Of a stretch of DNA of 44,938 nucleotides, positions 18,405-28,497 are shown one piece after another. Each line of letters begins with the position of its first letter. Position 1 is the stretch's first letter. Under the pieces are notes generated by a model, which had not been told where the DNA came from, made no database searches, and saw nothing but the letters and a program-made list of their open reading frames with translations. Both the position numbers and the translations under genes were made by a program. This DNA comes from Candidatus Heimdallarchaeota archaeon (GTDB lineage: Archaea; Asgardarchaeota; Heimdallarchaeia; Heimdallarchaeales; Heimdallarchaeaceae), in NCBI GenBank assembly GCA_030608385.1, contig JAUWEG010000008.1, forward strand, positions 1 to 44,938, given 5' to 3'.

Positions 18405-19634
18405 CTAATTAATGAATTTAATACTTCTATCAGAAGATATTGTTTTAGCTTTTAACATGTTTTTCCATCGTTCTGTTAAATTAATAAAAGCATTTTCAGT
18501 ACTGTTATCTAGTTCAAAACTTTCCCCTAATTGTAAGTTGAAGAATTCTAGATTCAAAGTTTTTTTATCATATTTAACCTCTGTTCTACCAATGAGTTTG
18601 CCTTGGAAAAGTAATGGGTAAACATAGTACCCCCACTTTCTATCTTTAGGAATTTTATAAACTTCCCAAACATAATTAAAATCAAATACCTTCAGAGTTA
18701 AATCTCTGTCCCAAATTAAAGGATCAAGTGGAGCTATAGCTCTCATATTATCATCTAAGTCTTCTTTAAGAAAATCTTTCCAATTATAAGGAACAGCTAT
18801 TCCCCATTGTTCTCCTTCTGTTTTTAAGATGTGAGGACCATTATCAGAATAATTTGTTCTGAACCATTCTGGTGAGATTCTTTTCTTTTTTCCAACAAAT
18901 AAAGATCCAACTTTTGACATTGAAACCTTGCCTAGAGTAATCAAAGGATAAGATTTCTGTTTGATAAGAAATTTTTCATAGCTAATTTCTTCATGTGTTA
19001 AATCTGTTTTTTCTAGTAACTCTGATTCGAAATATTCTTCTGTTAAATAGTAAATTTTTCTCCAGTTTTCATCTCTACCAGAAACAATAACTCTACCTAG
19101 AATCCACAATATCTCAAGAGACATTCCTGCCAAATTACTAGTTTTCCAGAAGGAGAAATCTGGTTTGATTTTAGCCATTTCTCCTATATCTGAAGCTTTT
19201 GAAGGTCCGTTTTCTTGAAGGAATTTCACTGCTTCTTCAAGTATCCCTGAATGTATTTTCTCTACTTTCTCTAAACGAGATTGATAATATTTGTGTAAAA
19301 ACTCTTCTTTCATTTGAGATAAGAATAAAGGGAAATGCTCTTTTGAAATAGCCATTAAATTAGGGAAATAAGACTCAAAAACTAACTTCTTGGGGTAAAC
19401 TATTTTCTGAAATGTATCTATTTCATAATTTTTTATTCTGCTCTGAAAGAAAAGGTCATGATTCCTTCCAGCTGGATTCAAAGGATCGAGCTGAACCAAT
19501 GCTTGTTGTTTGAAAACAGATTGTATATCTTCTGTACTCTCTCCTTGCCATTTATGAAGATGTGTTCCAACAACAGCAATATGCTGCAAATCTTCTTTAG
19601 TTACTTCATGAATTTGAAACTCAGACACATTCAC
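18405..19634 (-). CDS. Winged-helix DNA-binding protein, YcaQ/HTH_42 (DNA glycosylase-like) family
   Basis: QLDPLNPAGRNHDLFFQSRIKNY, AIAPLDPLIWDRDLTLKVFDFNYVWEVYKIPKDRKWGYYVYPLLFQGKLIGR, typical of YcaQ-like proteins. Confidence 0.75.
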   Translation of the reverse strand: MNVSEFQIHEVTKEDLQHIAVVGTHLHKWQGESTEDIQSVFKQQALVQLDPLNPAGRNHDLFFQSRIKNYEIDTFQKIVYPKKLVFESYFPNLMAISKEHFPLFLSQMKEEFLHKYYQSRLEKVEKIHSGILEEAVKFLQENGPSKASDIGEMAKIKPDFSFWKTSNLAGMSLEILWILGRVIVSGRDENWRKIYYLTEEYFESELLEKTDLTHEEISYEKFLIKQKSYPLITLGKVSMSKVGSLFVGKKKRISPEWFRTNYSDNGPHILKTEGEQWGIAVPYNWKDFLKEDLDDNMRAIAPLDPLIWDRDLTLKVFDFNYVWEVYKIPKDRKWGYYVYPLLFQGKLIGRTEVKYDKKTLNLEFFNLQLGESFELDNSTENAFINLTERWKNMLKAKTISSDRSIKFIN

Positions 19635-19701
19635 ACCAGCTGACTTAGTTAATGATATCTCAGAGGATATTTTTGATTATTTAAAGAAAATGGAAGCTAG
19701 G

Positions 19702-21027
19702 TTAACTTACTTGAAGAAAATAATCTAACTTTGTTTGGCTTTTCGAGAGATCATAGAGCTTGGAACGATATTTCCAATGCTTGAGAGGATAATCGAACAT
19801 TTTCTCTGCAACTTCAAAAGCTGAATCTATACTATCAAAAACCTTGTATTTTCTTTTCATTGCTTCTCTTACAGCTAATCTAATAACCCAAACCCCTAAT
19901 GGGAATCTGTATTCATCAGAAATTTCTCTTAAAACGATTGCTTGAGACTGTCTCTTGATTTTGAGTAAATATTCAGTTACACCTAATCTTGCGGCATAAT
20001 ACGCACCAGTGATGTTTGAAGCATAATCTGTACGACCATTATACCCTTCCCAATCTTCGACTGCTATGTCTTTATCACTAGGATTCATGAAAGCTCCTCT
20101 GAACCAAGTTTCAATCATTTCATAAGACCAAACATCAGGAATTAGAATGATAACAAATCTATTTCCAAAGAAGCTGTAGGTAAAAACTCTAAATTCCCCT
20201 AACTCAGAAAGAAGTTTTACCTTCTCTACATTTTGTTTTGAAAGAATATCGTCTACAGCTGTTATACTCCATCTGGTTGGGACAAGTTTGCGATTATCTT
20301 TTCGTCCTATCATACCTGCTGAAAAGACTCTGGTAATGGTATTTTCATCTAGCTTCTCTTTTCCCATATAGCTGACAGCATCTGTAGCTAATAGATCTGT
20401 ATCATAAAAGCTCTTTTCAATAGCATTAATCGGAGATTGATTTTCTGTTATGTCCATTGTTTTTATAGGTACAATAGGTCCATGTGGAGCCATTCTCTCA
20501 TCAAGACTAATTCTAGGGATAATCTTTCTTTCAAGTTGAACTTCTACATCAATAGCTTTTTTTCCTAAAAGCAATTCTTGACTTTTTTGAACAATATCTG
20601 AATCAAGAGGTCGCTTGACATTAATTTTAGCATGAGTTCTCATCAGAGAAATACGCATTTTTACTATATCTTCTTGAGACTTCTCCAACCAATTTCGAGA
20701 GTTGTCAATGACATCAGAAGCAACTCTATTTACAGTCAACATTGGACCTGCATTTATTCTAGGATACCCTGTCCATCCAACAAAGAAGGAGGGAGGCGAA
20801 AAGGTTTCATCAAGATTCTGGATCTTGGGCTGCTCAATACTGTATTGTTTTGACCAGTTCTGTAATAAAGGGCATGATTTCCTCCCACATAAACCTCTGG
20901 AGGTTTTGCAAATTACACATAATTCGAAATTCATATCAGAATTATCATCCATACTGGTCAGAATAACTGGATTTTTTTTACTATTAAAAGCTGATGTAGA
21001 TAAAATACCATTGAAAAAAGGCAACAC
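19702..21027 (-). CDS. nreA: Archaeal NreA-type DNA repair protein with C-terminal PIP box
   Basis: Cys cluster CVICKTSRGLCGRKSCPLL; VGWTGYPRINAGPML; RWSITAVDDILSKQ; SGAYYAARLGV-like TGAYYAARLGVTEYL; C-terminal QTKLDYFL. Confidence 0.82.
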   Translation of the reverse strand: MLPFFNGILSTSAFNSKKNPVILTSMDDNSDMNFELCVICKTSRGLCGRKSCPLLQNWSKQYSIEQPKIQNLDETFSPPSFFVGWTGYPRINAGPMLTVNRVASDVIDNSRNWLEKSQEDIVKMRISLMRTHAKINVKRPLDSDIVQKSQELLLGKKAIDVEVQLERKIIPRISLDERMAPHGPIVPIKTMDITENQSPINAIEKSFYDTDLLATDAVSYMGKEKLDENTITRVFSAGMIGRKDNRKLVPTRWSITAVDDILSKQNVEKVKLLSELGEFRVFTYSFFGNRFVIILIPDVWSYEMIETWFRGAFMNPSDKDIAVEDWEGYNGRTDYASNITGAYYAARLGVTEYLLKIKRQSQAIVLREISDEYRFPLGVWVIRLAVREAMKRKYKVFDSIDSAFEVAEKMFDYPLKHWKYRSKLYDLSKSQTKLDYFLQVS

Positions 21028-21057
21028 TTTTATTCTTCTTTACTTCAAAATTATATT

Positions 21058-21645
21058 ATGAGCTATCTTGAGAATGAAATACCTGATGAAGATGTTCTAA
21101 TCAAGGATTTAGATAAAGGTGAATTTGGTTCTAAATTGCTCTTCATAGGTTTAGCTCAAACTGGTAAAACTTCTATAATTCAGGTTGTTTTCGAAAATAA
21201 AGCTCCAGAAACAACTAAAGAAATACCCGCAACAGTTGGAGTAAGAAGAAAATTGGTAGATTTTTCAGACATTTCTCTAAATGTCTATGATGTAGGGGGA
21301 CAAATAACCTATTTAGAAGAAGCTTTTGTTGATTTACGCGAGAGTATATTCACGAGAATTAAAGTTCTGTTTTTTGTAGTTGATTCTTCTAAATATGGAG
21401 AGCTTGAAACAGCAAAGATGTATTTTAGAAGAGCTATTAGGAATCTTAATGAATATACCCCTGAAGGAAAGATGGTTGTTTTAGCTCACAAAATGGATTT
21501 AATTCCAACAGAAGAAAGAGAAAAAACAATTAGCTTCATAACTGAAATTTTAGAATTGGAAGATTATTCAGAAGTAGAAATATTTGAAACTTCAATTTAT
21601 GAGGAAACTTTAATGGATGCCGTGGAGAAAGCTCTTGGGATATAA
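21058..21645 (+). CDS. Rag/Gtr-like small GTPase
   Basis: P-loop GLAQTGKTSI, DVGGQ (switch II), AHKMDL (G4-like), RRAIRNLNEYTPEGKMVVLAHKMDLIP typical of the Rag/Gtr family. Confidence 0.82.
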   Translation: MSYLENEIPDEDVLIKDLDKGEFGSKLLFIGLAQTGKTSIIQVVFENKAPETTKEIPATVGVRRKLVDFSDISLNVYDVGGQITYLEEAFVDLRESIFTRIKVLFFVVDSSKYGELETAKMYFRRAIRNLNEYTPEGKMVVLAHKMDLIPTEEREKTISFITEILELEDYSEVEIFETSIYEETLMDAVEKALGI

Positions 21646-21693
21646 TTATTGTCTATACGAATACTAAAATAGTAATTTACAGTTTCTTGAGAT

Positions 21694-22101
21694 ATGCCAA
21701 AAAAACCTACTTACCCTATGTTATTCTTAAGAACAACTGATATGGAAAAAACTAGAAATTTCTATGAAAATATATTCAAATTTCCAATTGCTTTAGAGCA
21801 AAGTGGATGTGTTGTATTTAAAATAGGCAAATATGGTTATTGGGGTTTCTGTAAAACAGAAAAAGAGATAGAAAAACCTGAACAAGTTTGCTTGACAGTA
21901 GTCGTTGAAACAAAAGAAGAAGTTGATGAGTGGAATAGATATCTGATAGAAGAAAACGTTACACCAACGAGAGAACCTCAAGAAACAGCTCAATATAAGA
22001 TTTACAATGCATTCTATACTGATCCAACAGGATATACCTTAGAAATACAAGCTTTCGATAAGGATGGAAGACCAGCTGGGCATGAAGATTTTGGAAAATA
22101 A
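21694..22101 (+). CDS. VOC (glyoxalase/bleomycin-resistance) family protein
   Basis: TTDMEKTRNFYENIFKFPI ... FYTDPTGYTLEIQAFD. Confidence 0.75.
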   Translation: MPKKPTYPMLFLRTTDMEKTRNFYENIFKFPIALEQSGCVVFKIGKYGYWGFCKTEKEIEKPEQVCLTVVVETKEEVDEWNRYLIEENVTPTREPQETAQYKIYNAFYTDPTGYTLEIQAFDKDGRPAGHEDFGK

Positions 22102-22121
22102 TACAATTGTGAGTAATTAAA

Positions 22122-22517
22122 ATGAAAAGAGTTACAGGAATAGGTGGAGTTTTTTTCAAATCAAAAAACCCAGAGAAGCTCAAAGAATGGTATGTTAAAC
22201 ATCTAGGCGTTCCAGTTGTTGTAGAAGAATCAAAGGAATCTTATATCATCTTTAATTGGGAAGAACAAGCAAATAACAAGAAAAAAGGCTACACTCTCTG
22301 GGGGCCTTTCAAAGAAGATTCAGGTTATTTCAAACCCAGTGAAAAGAACTACATGTTCAACTTTACTGTAGAAAATCTTGACGAATTACTCCAAACTTTG
22401 AAAGAAGAGGGGGTCTATGTTTTCGAAGAGAGAGAAGAACATCAAGAAGGAAAATTTGGTTGGATTATGGATCCAGAGGGTAACAAAATAGAACTGTGGG
22501 AACCACCAGAAAAATAA
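22122..22517 (+). CDS. VOC (glyoxalase/bleomycin-resistance) family protein
   Basis: GIGGVFFKSKNPEKLKEWYVKHLGVPV ... GWIMDPEGNKIELWEPP. Confidence 0.82.
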   Translation: MKRVTGIGGVFFKSKNPEKLKEWYVKHLGVPVVVEESKESYIIFNWEEQANNKKKGYTLWGPFKEDSGYFKPSEKNYMFNFTVENLDELLQTLKEEGVYVFEEREEHQEGKFGWIMDPEGNKIELWEPPEK

Positions 22518-22605
22518 TCTGCTTTTATATCTTTCTTCAAAAAATTCCATGACTTTTGGAATAAATTTTTAATACTTCATTTTCCACATAACTAAAGGTG
22601 TTATT

Positions 22606-24792
22606 ATGGTTATCAAGGAATTTACATACAAAGTCCCTGAAATGTCCAAAGGATATGCAAATCAAACTCTTTACATTAATCTAGATAATTATGAGATTAG
22701 GATTGAAGAAGTAACAGATGAAATGAAAAAGAAGTTCACTGGTGGAAAAGGGTTTGATCTATTTCTAATGTGGAAATATCTTCCTAAATATGAAAGAACA
22801 GAATGGGATGATTCAGCAAATGTTTTGTGTATTGCAGGGGGACCTTTAGGTGGCACTACTAACTTTCCTGGATCTGGAAAGAGTATAGTAACTGCTATAT
22901 CTCCTCTTACAGAGTTAATAATTGACTCTAATGTCGGAGGCTATTTCGGACCTTTTGCAAAACATTCAGGTTTTGATGCTATTGCTATCCAAGGAAAAGC
23001 TGACAAAGAGGTTTACATTTACATTGACGGTGAAGAAGGAAAGATAATAATTGAAGAAGCAGAAGATCTTCCTTCAGAAACCTACAAGATTGGAACGATT
23101 CTTACAGAAAAATATTGTGGAGAAGAGAAATTCAAGAGAGATGTTTCAGTTGTTTCAGCAGGACCAGGAGCTAAAAATACTCGCTGGGGCTGTTTGAATT
23201 TTAGCTATTATGATCCAAGACGAGGATATGTAAGATACAAACAAGCAGGACGAGGTGGAACTGGAACTGTCTTTAGAGACAAAAAACTGAAAGCTCTTGT
23301 TGTAAAGAAAATAGGTGTTGTAACTAGGACTAATAATCCAGCTGACCCAGAAGCACTGAAAGAAGTAGGTAAAAAGCACACTAAAGAAATGATAGACCTC
23401 GATCCTAAACAAAATGAAATGAGAATGGTAGGTACTACTCATCTTATACCAATAATGAACGATTATGATCTATTACCAACTAAAAATTTCAAGTATGGGC
23501 GTGATCCTCAAGCAATAAAAATTGGTGCGGAAGTATATAGACATCTTTTCTTGAAAGGTCCTGATCCATGTTGGAAGGGATGTGCAGTTGCTTGTACTCA
23601 CGGTGTTAATGAATTTGAACCCAAAACTGGTCCTTATGCAGGTAAGAAGGTTTCGGTAGATGGACCAGAGTATGAGACTATCGCTGGTGTTGGCTCAAAC
23701 TGGTATGTTTGGGATCCAGAAGATATCATTGAAACAAACTTCTATTGTGATAATTATGGATTAGACACAATTTCTATAGGAACAGGGATTGCTTTTGTCA
23801 TGGAATGTTATGAATATGGCATTCTAGATAAGGAGAAAACTGGAGGACTTGAACTCAACTGGGGAAATCAAGAAGCAGCTATGGAACTAATTCATCAAAT
23901 GGCCAATGGAGAAGGTTTTGGGATGATTGTGGGTCAAGGTGTTCGAAGAATGAAGAAATACTTTGCAGAGAAATTTGGTGGAGATTCAAAATTACTAAAC
24001 GATATTGGAATGGAATCTAAAGGTTTGGAATTTAGTGAATATATGACTAAAGAATCTTTAGCTCAGCAAGGTGGATATGGGTTTGCACTCAAAGGAGCAC
24101 AACATGATGAGGCTTGGTTAATCTTCGAAGATATGGTTAGAGGGAATCTTCCAACTTTTGAGAAAAAGGCTGAAGCACTTCATTGGTTCCCAATGTGGAG
24201 GACATCTTTTGGACTTCTGGGATTATGTAAACTGCCTTGGAATGACATTGTTCCTGAAGATAATAGGGACTTTGCAGCCGGAAAAATACGCAAGGAAGGA
24301 GCATTTGTTCCTGATGATTTAGCTGATCCTGCGAAAATTCCTGAACACGTTCAAAATTATGTTGCTTACTATATAGCTGTAACTGGTAATGAGATTGATT
24401 CAGTAGAATATATCCGAATGAGTGAACGAGTTTACAATTTCCAAAGAACACTTAACTTGATGCTCCTTCCCCCTGATGTAAACTTCAGAGATCTAGACTC
24501 TATCCCTTATAGAGCAATGGGTCCAGTAACAAAGGAAGAATTTCTATCACGTGAAGAAGAGTATTATTCCAAACAATTGAAAGAGGAGATTGGTGTTAAT
24601 CCTGATGAAATGAGTATTTCAGAAAAGATGAATGCTATTCGTAAATTTAGGGAAAGCAATTATGAGAAACTCAAGAACAATGTTTACGCAAGAAGAGGAT
24701 GGGATAAAAACGGTGTGCCCACTAAGAAGAAAATCAAAGAACTAGGTATGGATTTTCCTGAGATTATTGAACTAATTGAGCAGAATCAATAA
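22606..24792 (+). CDS. aor: Aldehyde:ferredoxin oxidoreductase (tungsten-type) family
   Basis: LTGGKGFDLFLMWKYLP-like, CIAGGPLGGTTNFPGSGKS, RYKQAGRGGTGTVFRDKKLKALVV, PCWKGCAVACTHG [4Fe-4S] ligands, GLLGLCKLPW. Confidence 0.9.
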   Translation: MVIKEFTYKVPEMSKGYANQTLYINLDNYEIRIEEVTDEMKKKFTGGKGFDLFLMWKYLPKYERTEWDDSANVLCIAGGPLGGTTNFPGSGKSIVTAISPLTELIIDSNVGGYFGPFAKHSGFDAIAIQGKADKEVYIYIDGEEGKIIIEEAEDLPSETYKIGTILTEKYCGEEKFKRDVSVVSAGPGAKNTRWGCLNFSYYDPRRGYVRYKQAGRGGTGTVFRDKKLKALVVKKIGVVTRTNNPADPEALKEVGKKHTKEMIDLDPKQNEMRMVGTTHLIPIMNDYDLLPTKNFKYGRDPQAIKIGAEVYRHLFLKGPDPCWKGCAVACTHGVNEFEPKTGPYAGKKVSVDGPEYETIAGVGSNWYVWDPEDIIETNFYCDNYGLDTISIGTGIAFVMECYEYGILDKEKTGGLELNWGNQEAAMELIHQMANGEGFGMIVGQGVRRMKKYFAEKFGGDSKLLNDIGMESKGLEFSEYMTKESLAQQGGYGFALKGAQHDEAWLIFEDMVRGNLPTFEKKAEALHWFPMWRTSFGLLGLCKLPWNDIVPEDNRDFAAGKIRKEGAFVPDDLADPAKIPEHVQNYVAYYIAVTGNEIDSVEYIRMSERVYNFQRTLNLMLLPPDVNFRDLDSIPYRAMGPVTKEEFLSREEEYYSKQLKEEIGVNPDEMSISEKMNAIRKFRESNYEKLKNNVYARRGWDKNGVPTKKKIKELGMDFPEIIELIEQNQ

Positions 24793-24987
24793 TCGGAATT
24801 TTCTCTTTTTTTTCAATTTTCATTCATTTTTCAACATATTTAACTTAATTAGAATGTTTTTCTTTCGTGGATATTTGTACTAGGAATATGCTAAAAGTTA
24901 AATAGTTCGTTTCAACTTATGCTTAAACTAGAAGTGTTAGTGGGGAAACAAATTTCTAGCATTTTTAGGTAATGGGGTAATACCAAA

Positions 24988-25539
24988 ATGAGTTTCTTAG
25001 CGAATCTATTTTCGAGGACAAAGATGGAAAAAAAAGCCAAAGTACTAATACTAGGTTTAGCTTCTGCTGGAAAGACTACTCTAACTAAATATCTAAGATA
25101 CGGTGAGTTTGTTTCAGATACAATACCTACTATAGGTCAGAATATTGATTCGATAGAACATGAAGGTTGGAAAATTACAACTATAGATGTAGCAGGACAA
25201 CAAGATTTTCGCTTCTTATGGGATGCCCACTACCCAGGAACATCTGCAGTCATCTTTGTCATTGACGCAGCTGATATTGAAACTTTACCTGAAGCACGAG
25301 ATATTTTCAAGCAACATGTTTTCAATAATCCTACACTTCAGAAAGTTCCCGTATTAATTCTTGCAAATAAACAAGACCTTCAAGGTGCTGTTGAAGCTCC
25401 TCTTCTAATACAATTATTGGGATTACATCTTGATATGCATGATCGAACTTTTGCTGTGTTTGACTCAAGTATCTTGTATGGTAGAGGTGTTGTTGAAGCT
25501 TTTGGTTGGATTGTAAATCAACTTGAAGTTAATGAATAA
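24988..25539 (+). CDS. Arf/Sar1-family small GTPase
   Basis: ILGLASAGKTTLTKYL (P-loop), TIPTIGQNIDSI, DVAGQQDFRFLWDAHYPGTSAVIFVIDAAD, LANKQDL. Confidence 0.9.
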   Translation: MSFLANLFSRTKMEKKAKVLILGLASAGKTTLTKYLRYGEFVSDTIPTIGQNIDSIEHEGWKITTIDVAGQQDFRFLWDAHYPGTSAVIFVIDAADIETLPEARDIFKQHVFNNPTLQKVPVLILANKQDLQGAVEAPLLIQLLGLHLDMHDRTFAVFDSSILYGRGVVEAFGWIVNQLEVNE

Positions 25540-25617
25540 TTCACTTTTTCTCTCTTTTGATTAAACTTCATTTTGACAATTATGAAACTTTAAAAACTAT
25601 TCAAAGCTTGAATTAGT

Positions 25618-26133
25618 ATGAAAAAAGCGTTAAAGATTTTCTTTATTGTATTTGTACCTCTGATACTGGGTATTGCAGCATTTGGAGGGACAATACTTTA
25701 CTCGTACTTGCAGGTAGACTATTCTGTTGGTAATCCAGCTGTAACATTTGATATCACACCAGATTTTGTCGAAGGATATATTGGTTTTATAACCCTAACA
25801 ACTCCTGCTGAAATCAGTAATAATGGTGTTTACTCTATAAGAAATTTGAATATTACAATTACAGTTGTTGGTGCCAATTTCTCATTATCTTCTTTGAATG
25901 GTGCTGTTCTAGCTAGTGGTGAGAATCTTCTAGGGGATATTAATCCTGGAGAAATTTGGGCTGATGATATTGTCCTACAAGTAACTTATTCCATCCCTCT
26001 TCTAGCAATTCAAGATGGTGATTTTATTATAACAATTTATGTAGGCTTAAAGGTAGATTTTTATCTTTTCAAGGTTCCAATTAATATTGAAACTGTTGAA
26101 TTTGCAGAATGGGATTCTCCTTTTGGTCTCTAA
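25618..26133 (+). CDS. Membrane-anchored hypothetical protein with N-terminal TM helix
   Basis: N-terminal hydrophobic segment KKALKIFFIVFVPLILGIAAFGGTILYSYL followed by beta-rich extracellular-like sequence. Confidence 0.5.
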   Translation: MKKALKIFFIVFVPLILGIAAFGGTILYSYLQVDYSVGNPAVTFDITPDFVEGYIGFITLTTPAEISNNGVYSIRNLNITITVVGANFSLSSLNGAVLASGENLLGDINPGEIWADDIVLQVTYSIPLLAIQDGDFIITIYVGLKVDFYLFKVPINIETVEFAEWDSPFGL

Positions 26134-26190
26134 TTCTTCTTTTTTAGAAATCTATTTATTTAAGCTAATTAATCGCCATTTGAAGAAGCT

Positions 26191-27300
26191 ATGAGCACAG
26201 AAGACCGTTATATAGATATAGATAAGTTGCACACATTTATGAAATCTGTTTTTGTTGGTTTAGGATATCCTGAAGAACAAGCTAAAGTCAGTGCTGATGT
26301 TTTAATTGAATCAGATCTACGGGGAATTCGTTCACACGGTGTTCAAAGGTTAAAATATTATTATGTGAGAGTTAAATCTGGTCAACATCTTGTTGCTGAT
26401 TATGAAATAGTCAAGGATAAAGAAGCAACAGCTGTAATTGATGGGAAACATGGAAATGGTCATTATATCTCCTACCAAGCAATGAAATTGGCAATAGACA
26501 AAGCTAAGAAGTACGGTGTAGGAATGGTCGTTGTTAGAAATAGTACTCATTATGGAATAGCGGGTTATTATCCCTTAATGGCAATTAAAGAAGGATGTCT
26601 TGGGATAACAGGAACTAATGCACGTCCAGCTGTTGCACCAACTTTTGGAGGAGAACCAATGTATGGAACCAATCCACTAACATTTGGTTTTCCAACTGAT
26701 GAGGATTATCCATTTGTTCTAGATTGTGCAACATCAATTATTCAGAGAGGAAAAGTGGAAATTGCAGCAAGGGACAATACCCCTTTACCAGAAGGAGTTG
26801 TTATCGATAGAGAAACAGGTAAGAGTAGAACAGATGCTGCTCAATTGTTAAAGGATTTTGTTGAAAACAAAGCTGCTCTATTAGCTCTAGGGGGAGCTGG
26901 GGAAGAGTTATCTGGACATAAAGGATATGGATATGCAACAGTAGTGGAAATTTTATCTTCAGCTTTACAAGGGGGAGTTTTCCTGAAAGAACTGTCTGGT
27001 TTAGATAAAGATGGGAACAAGGTTCATTTCAAAGTAGGTCATTTCTTCATAGCAATTGATCCTGAATTCTTCATGGGTCTGGACACATTTAAATCAATAA
27101 CTGGAGGCATCTGTAGAGGACTAAGGAATTCAGACAAAGTACCAGATGCTGTTAGAATCTACACTGCAGGAGAAAAGGAATTTGATGCAGAAAAAGAGGT
27201 TAAGGAAAAAGGCGTTCCATTGAGTAGGAGCATTCAAGAAGATCTTGTATCCATGAGAGATGAGTTAGGATTAAAGGAATATACTTTCTCTTTTGAATAA
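26191..27300 (+). CDS. Malate/L-lactate dehydrogenase-family (Ldh2/YlbC-type) oxidoreductase
   Basis: ADVLIESDLRGIRSHGVQRL, VVRNSTHYGIAGYY, GTNPLTFGFPT, GHKGYGYATVVEILSSALQGG. Confidence 0.88.
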   Translation: MSTEDRYIDIDKLHTFMKSVFVGLGYPEEQAKVSADVLIESDLRGIRSHGVQRLKYYYVRVKSGQHLVADYEIVKDKEATAVIDGKHGNGHYISYQAMKLAIDKAKKYGVGMVVVRNSTHYGIAGYYPLMAIKEGCLGITGTNARPAVAPTFGGEPMYGTNPLTFGFPTDEDYPFVLDCATSIIQRGKVEIAARDNTPLPEGVVIDRETGKSRTDAAQLLKDFVENKAALLALGGAGEELSGHKGYGYATVVEILSSALQGGVFLKELSGLDKDGNKVHFKVGHFFIAIDPEFFMGLDTFKSITGGICRGLRNSDKVPDAVRIYTAGEKEFDAEKEVKEKGVPLSRSIQEDLVSMRDELGLKEYTFSFE

Positions 27301-27309
27301 GATATACAC

Positions 27310-28446
27310 TCAGACTCTATCTCCAATTATCTCTTCTGGAGGAACAAAGGGGAATACTTGTCTTACGATATCATTTGCCTTTTCAAACTGTGCAACATTA
27401 CCATCAAATTTGTTAATAGCAGATTTGAACATCTCACAGAAGTTTTCTGTAAAATGCTTTGCAGCTGTTTGAAGGATCCAAGCATCACTATCACCAATGA
27501 TTAAGGTAGTGATATTTCTGTCTTTATTCTCTACAACGATGAGTTTCTTGTCTCTAAAACTAACTTTTCTTAAGTCCGTTTTTGCACCTGTTGTTTCAGA
27601 AATAAGCAATTTCAAAGCAGTGATTGTACCAGTGACAAGAATGTCTTGATAAGCTTTTTCACTTTCTTTAGTTCCTATACTTACAGAATAAAGTAAAAGA
27701 CCAGCATCATTGAAGATGAGTATTTTGTTAATCTTAGCAGGTAAGAGATAAACATAGAAAGGATTGAAGATGAAAGCTAAAGCTAAAATTCCAAAAGTCA
27801 AGCTGAAAGGGATAGCTCCATAAACTTGAAAGAAATTTTGTGTCCATCGCTCAAAGATCTTTAGAAAAGCTGCAATAAAGCCAACTCCTGTAGCAGTAGC
27901 AATGATCAAACTAATACGTTTGAGTTTCTTATATTCTGCACGTATTGTATCTTGTATATAAACATAAAACGCTTCACCTAAAACAAAAGCTTGGAAAATA
28001 TTAAGAATAATTCTTGATACTCTATATTCCGGATTAATCAAACCATACTCCAGTTTGAAAACAAGTTCAAGAATAAGCACGATAAGATAACTCCCAAGTA
28101 GTGTTGAAGCTGTAGCTAGCATGAATGTATTTGGTTTTTCGTGGCGCATGAATTCCAAATAGAGAAACAGAACGAATAAAGCAATTGCTGAAGGAATCAT
28201 ATGAATCTCGAAAAGGGAACTTGCATTAACAATATCAGTATAATCCAAATAACCATAAACATACCAAAGAATGAAAATAATTATCTCAAAGATACCTTGT
28301 AAGATTACTAGTCCAAATAACCAAATAAACCATGTAAAACCTGTAATTTTATCCCTATATCTTCTATACATAAAATACCCTAAAATTAAAGAGATAATTC
28401 CCATTTGAGCAAGTTTAATCCATAATTCACCTGGACTAGATGCCAT
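27310..28446 (-). CDS. Polytopic (~7 TM) membrane protein with C-terminal roadblock/longin-like domain
   Basis: Seven hydrophobic segments, then KINKILIFNDAGLLLYSVSIGT... SETTGAKTDLRKVSFRDKKLIVVENKDRNITTLIIGDSDAW, a beta-hairpin/alpha layout typical of roadblock/longin folds. Confidence 0.6.
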   Translation of the reverse strand: MASSPGELWIKLAQMGIISLILGYFMYRRYRDKITGFTWFIWLFGLVILQGIFEIIIFILWYVYGYLDYTDIVNASSLFEIHMIPSAIALFVLFLYLEFMRHEKPNTFMLATASTLLGSYLIVLILELVFKLEYGLINPEYRVSRIILNIFQAFVLGEAFYVYIQDTIRAEYKKLKRISLIIATATGVGFIAAFLKIFERWTQNFFQVYGAIPFSLTFGILALAFIFNPFYVYLLPAKINKILIFNDAGLLLYSVSIGTKESEKAYQDILVTGTITALKLLISETTGAKTDLRKVSFRDKKLIVVENKDRNITTLIIGDSDAWILQTAAKHFTENFCEMFKSAINKFDGNVAQFEKANDIVRQVFPFVPPEEIIGDRV

Positions 28447-28497
28447 CGCTTAGATTATAACGTGCCTTCATATAAATTTAGCGTAGGATAAACTAGG

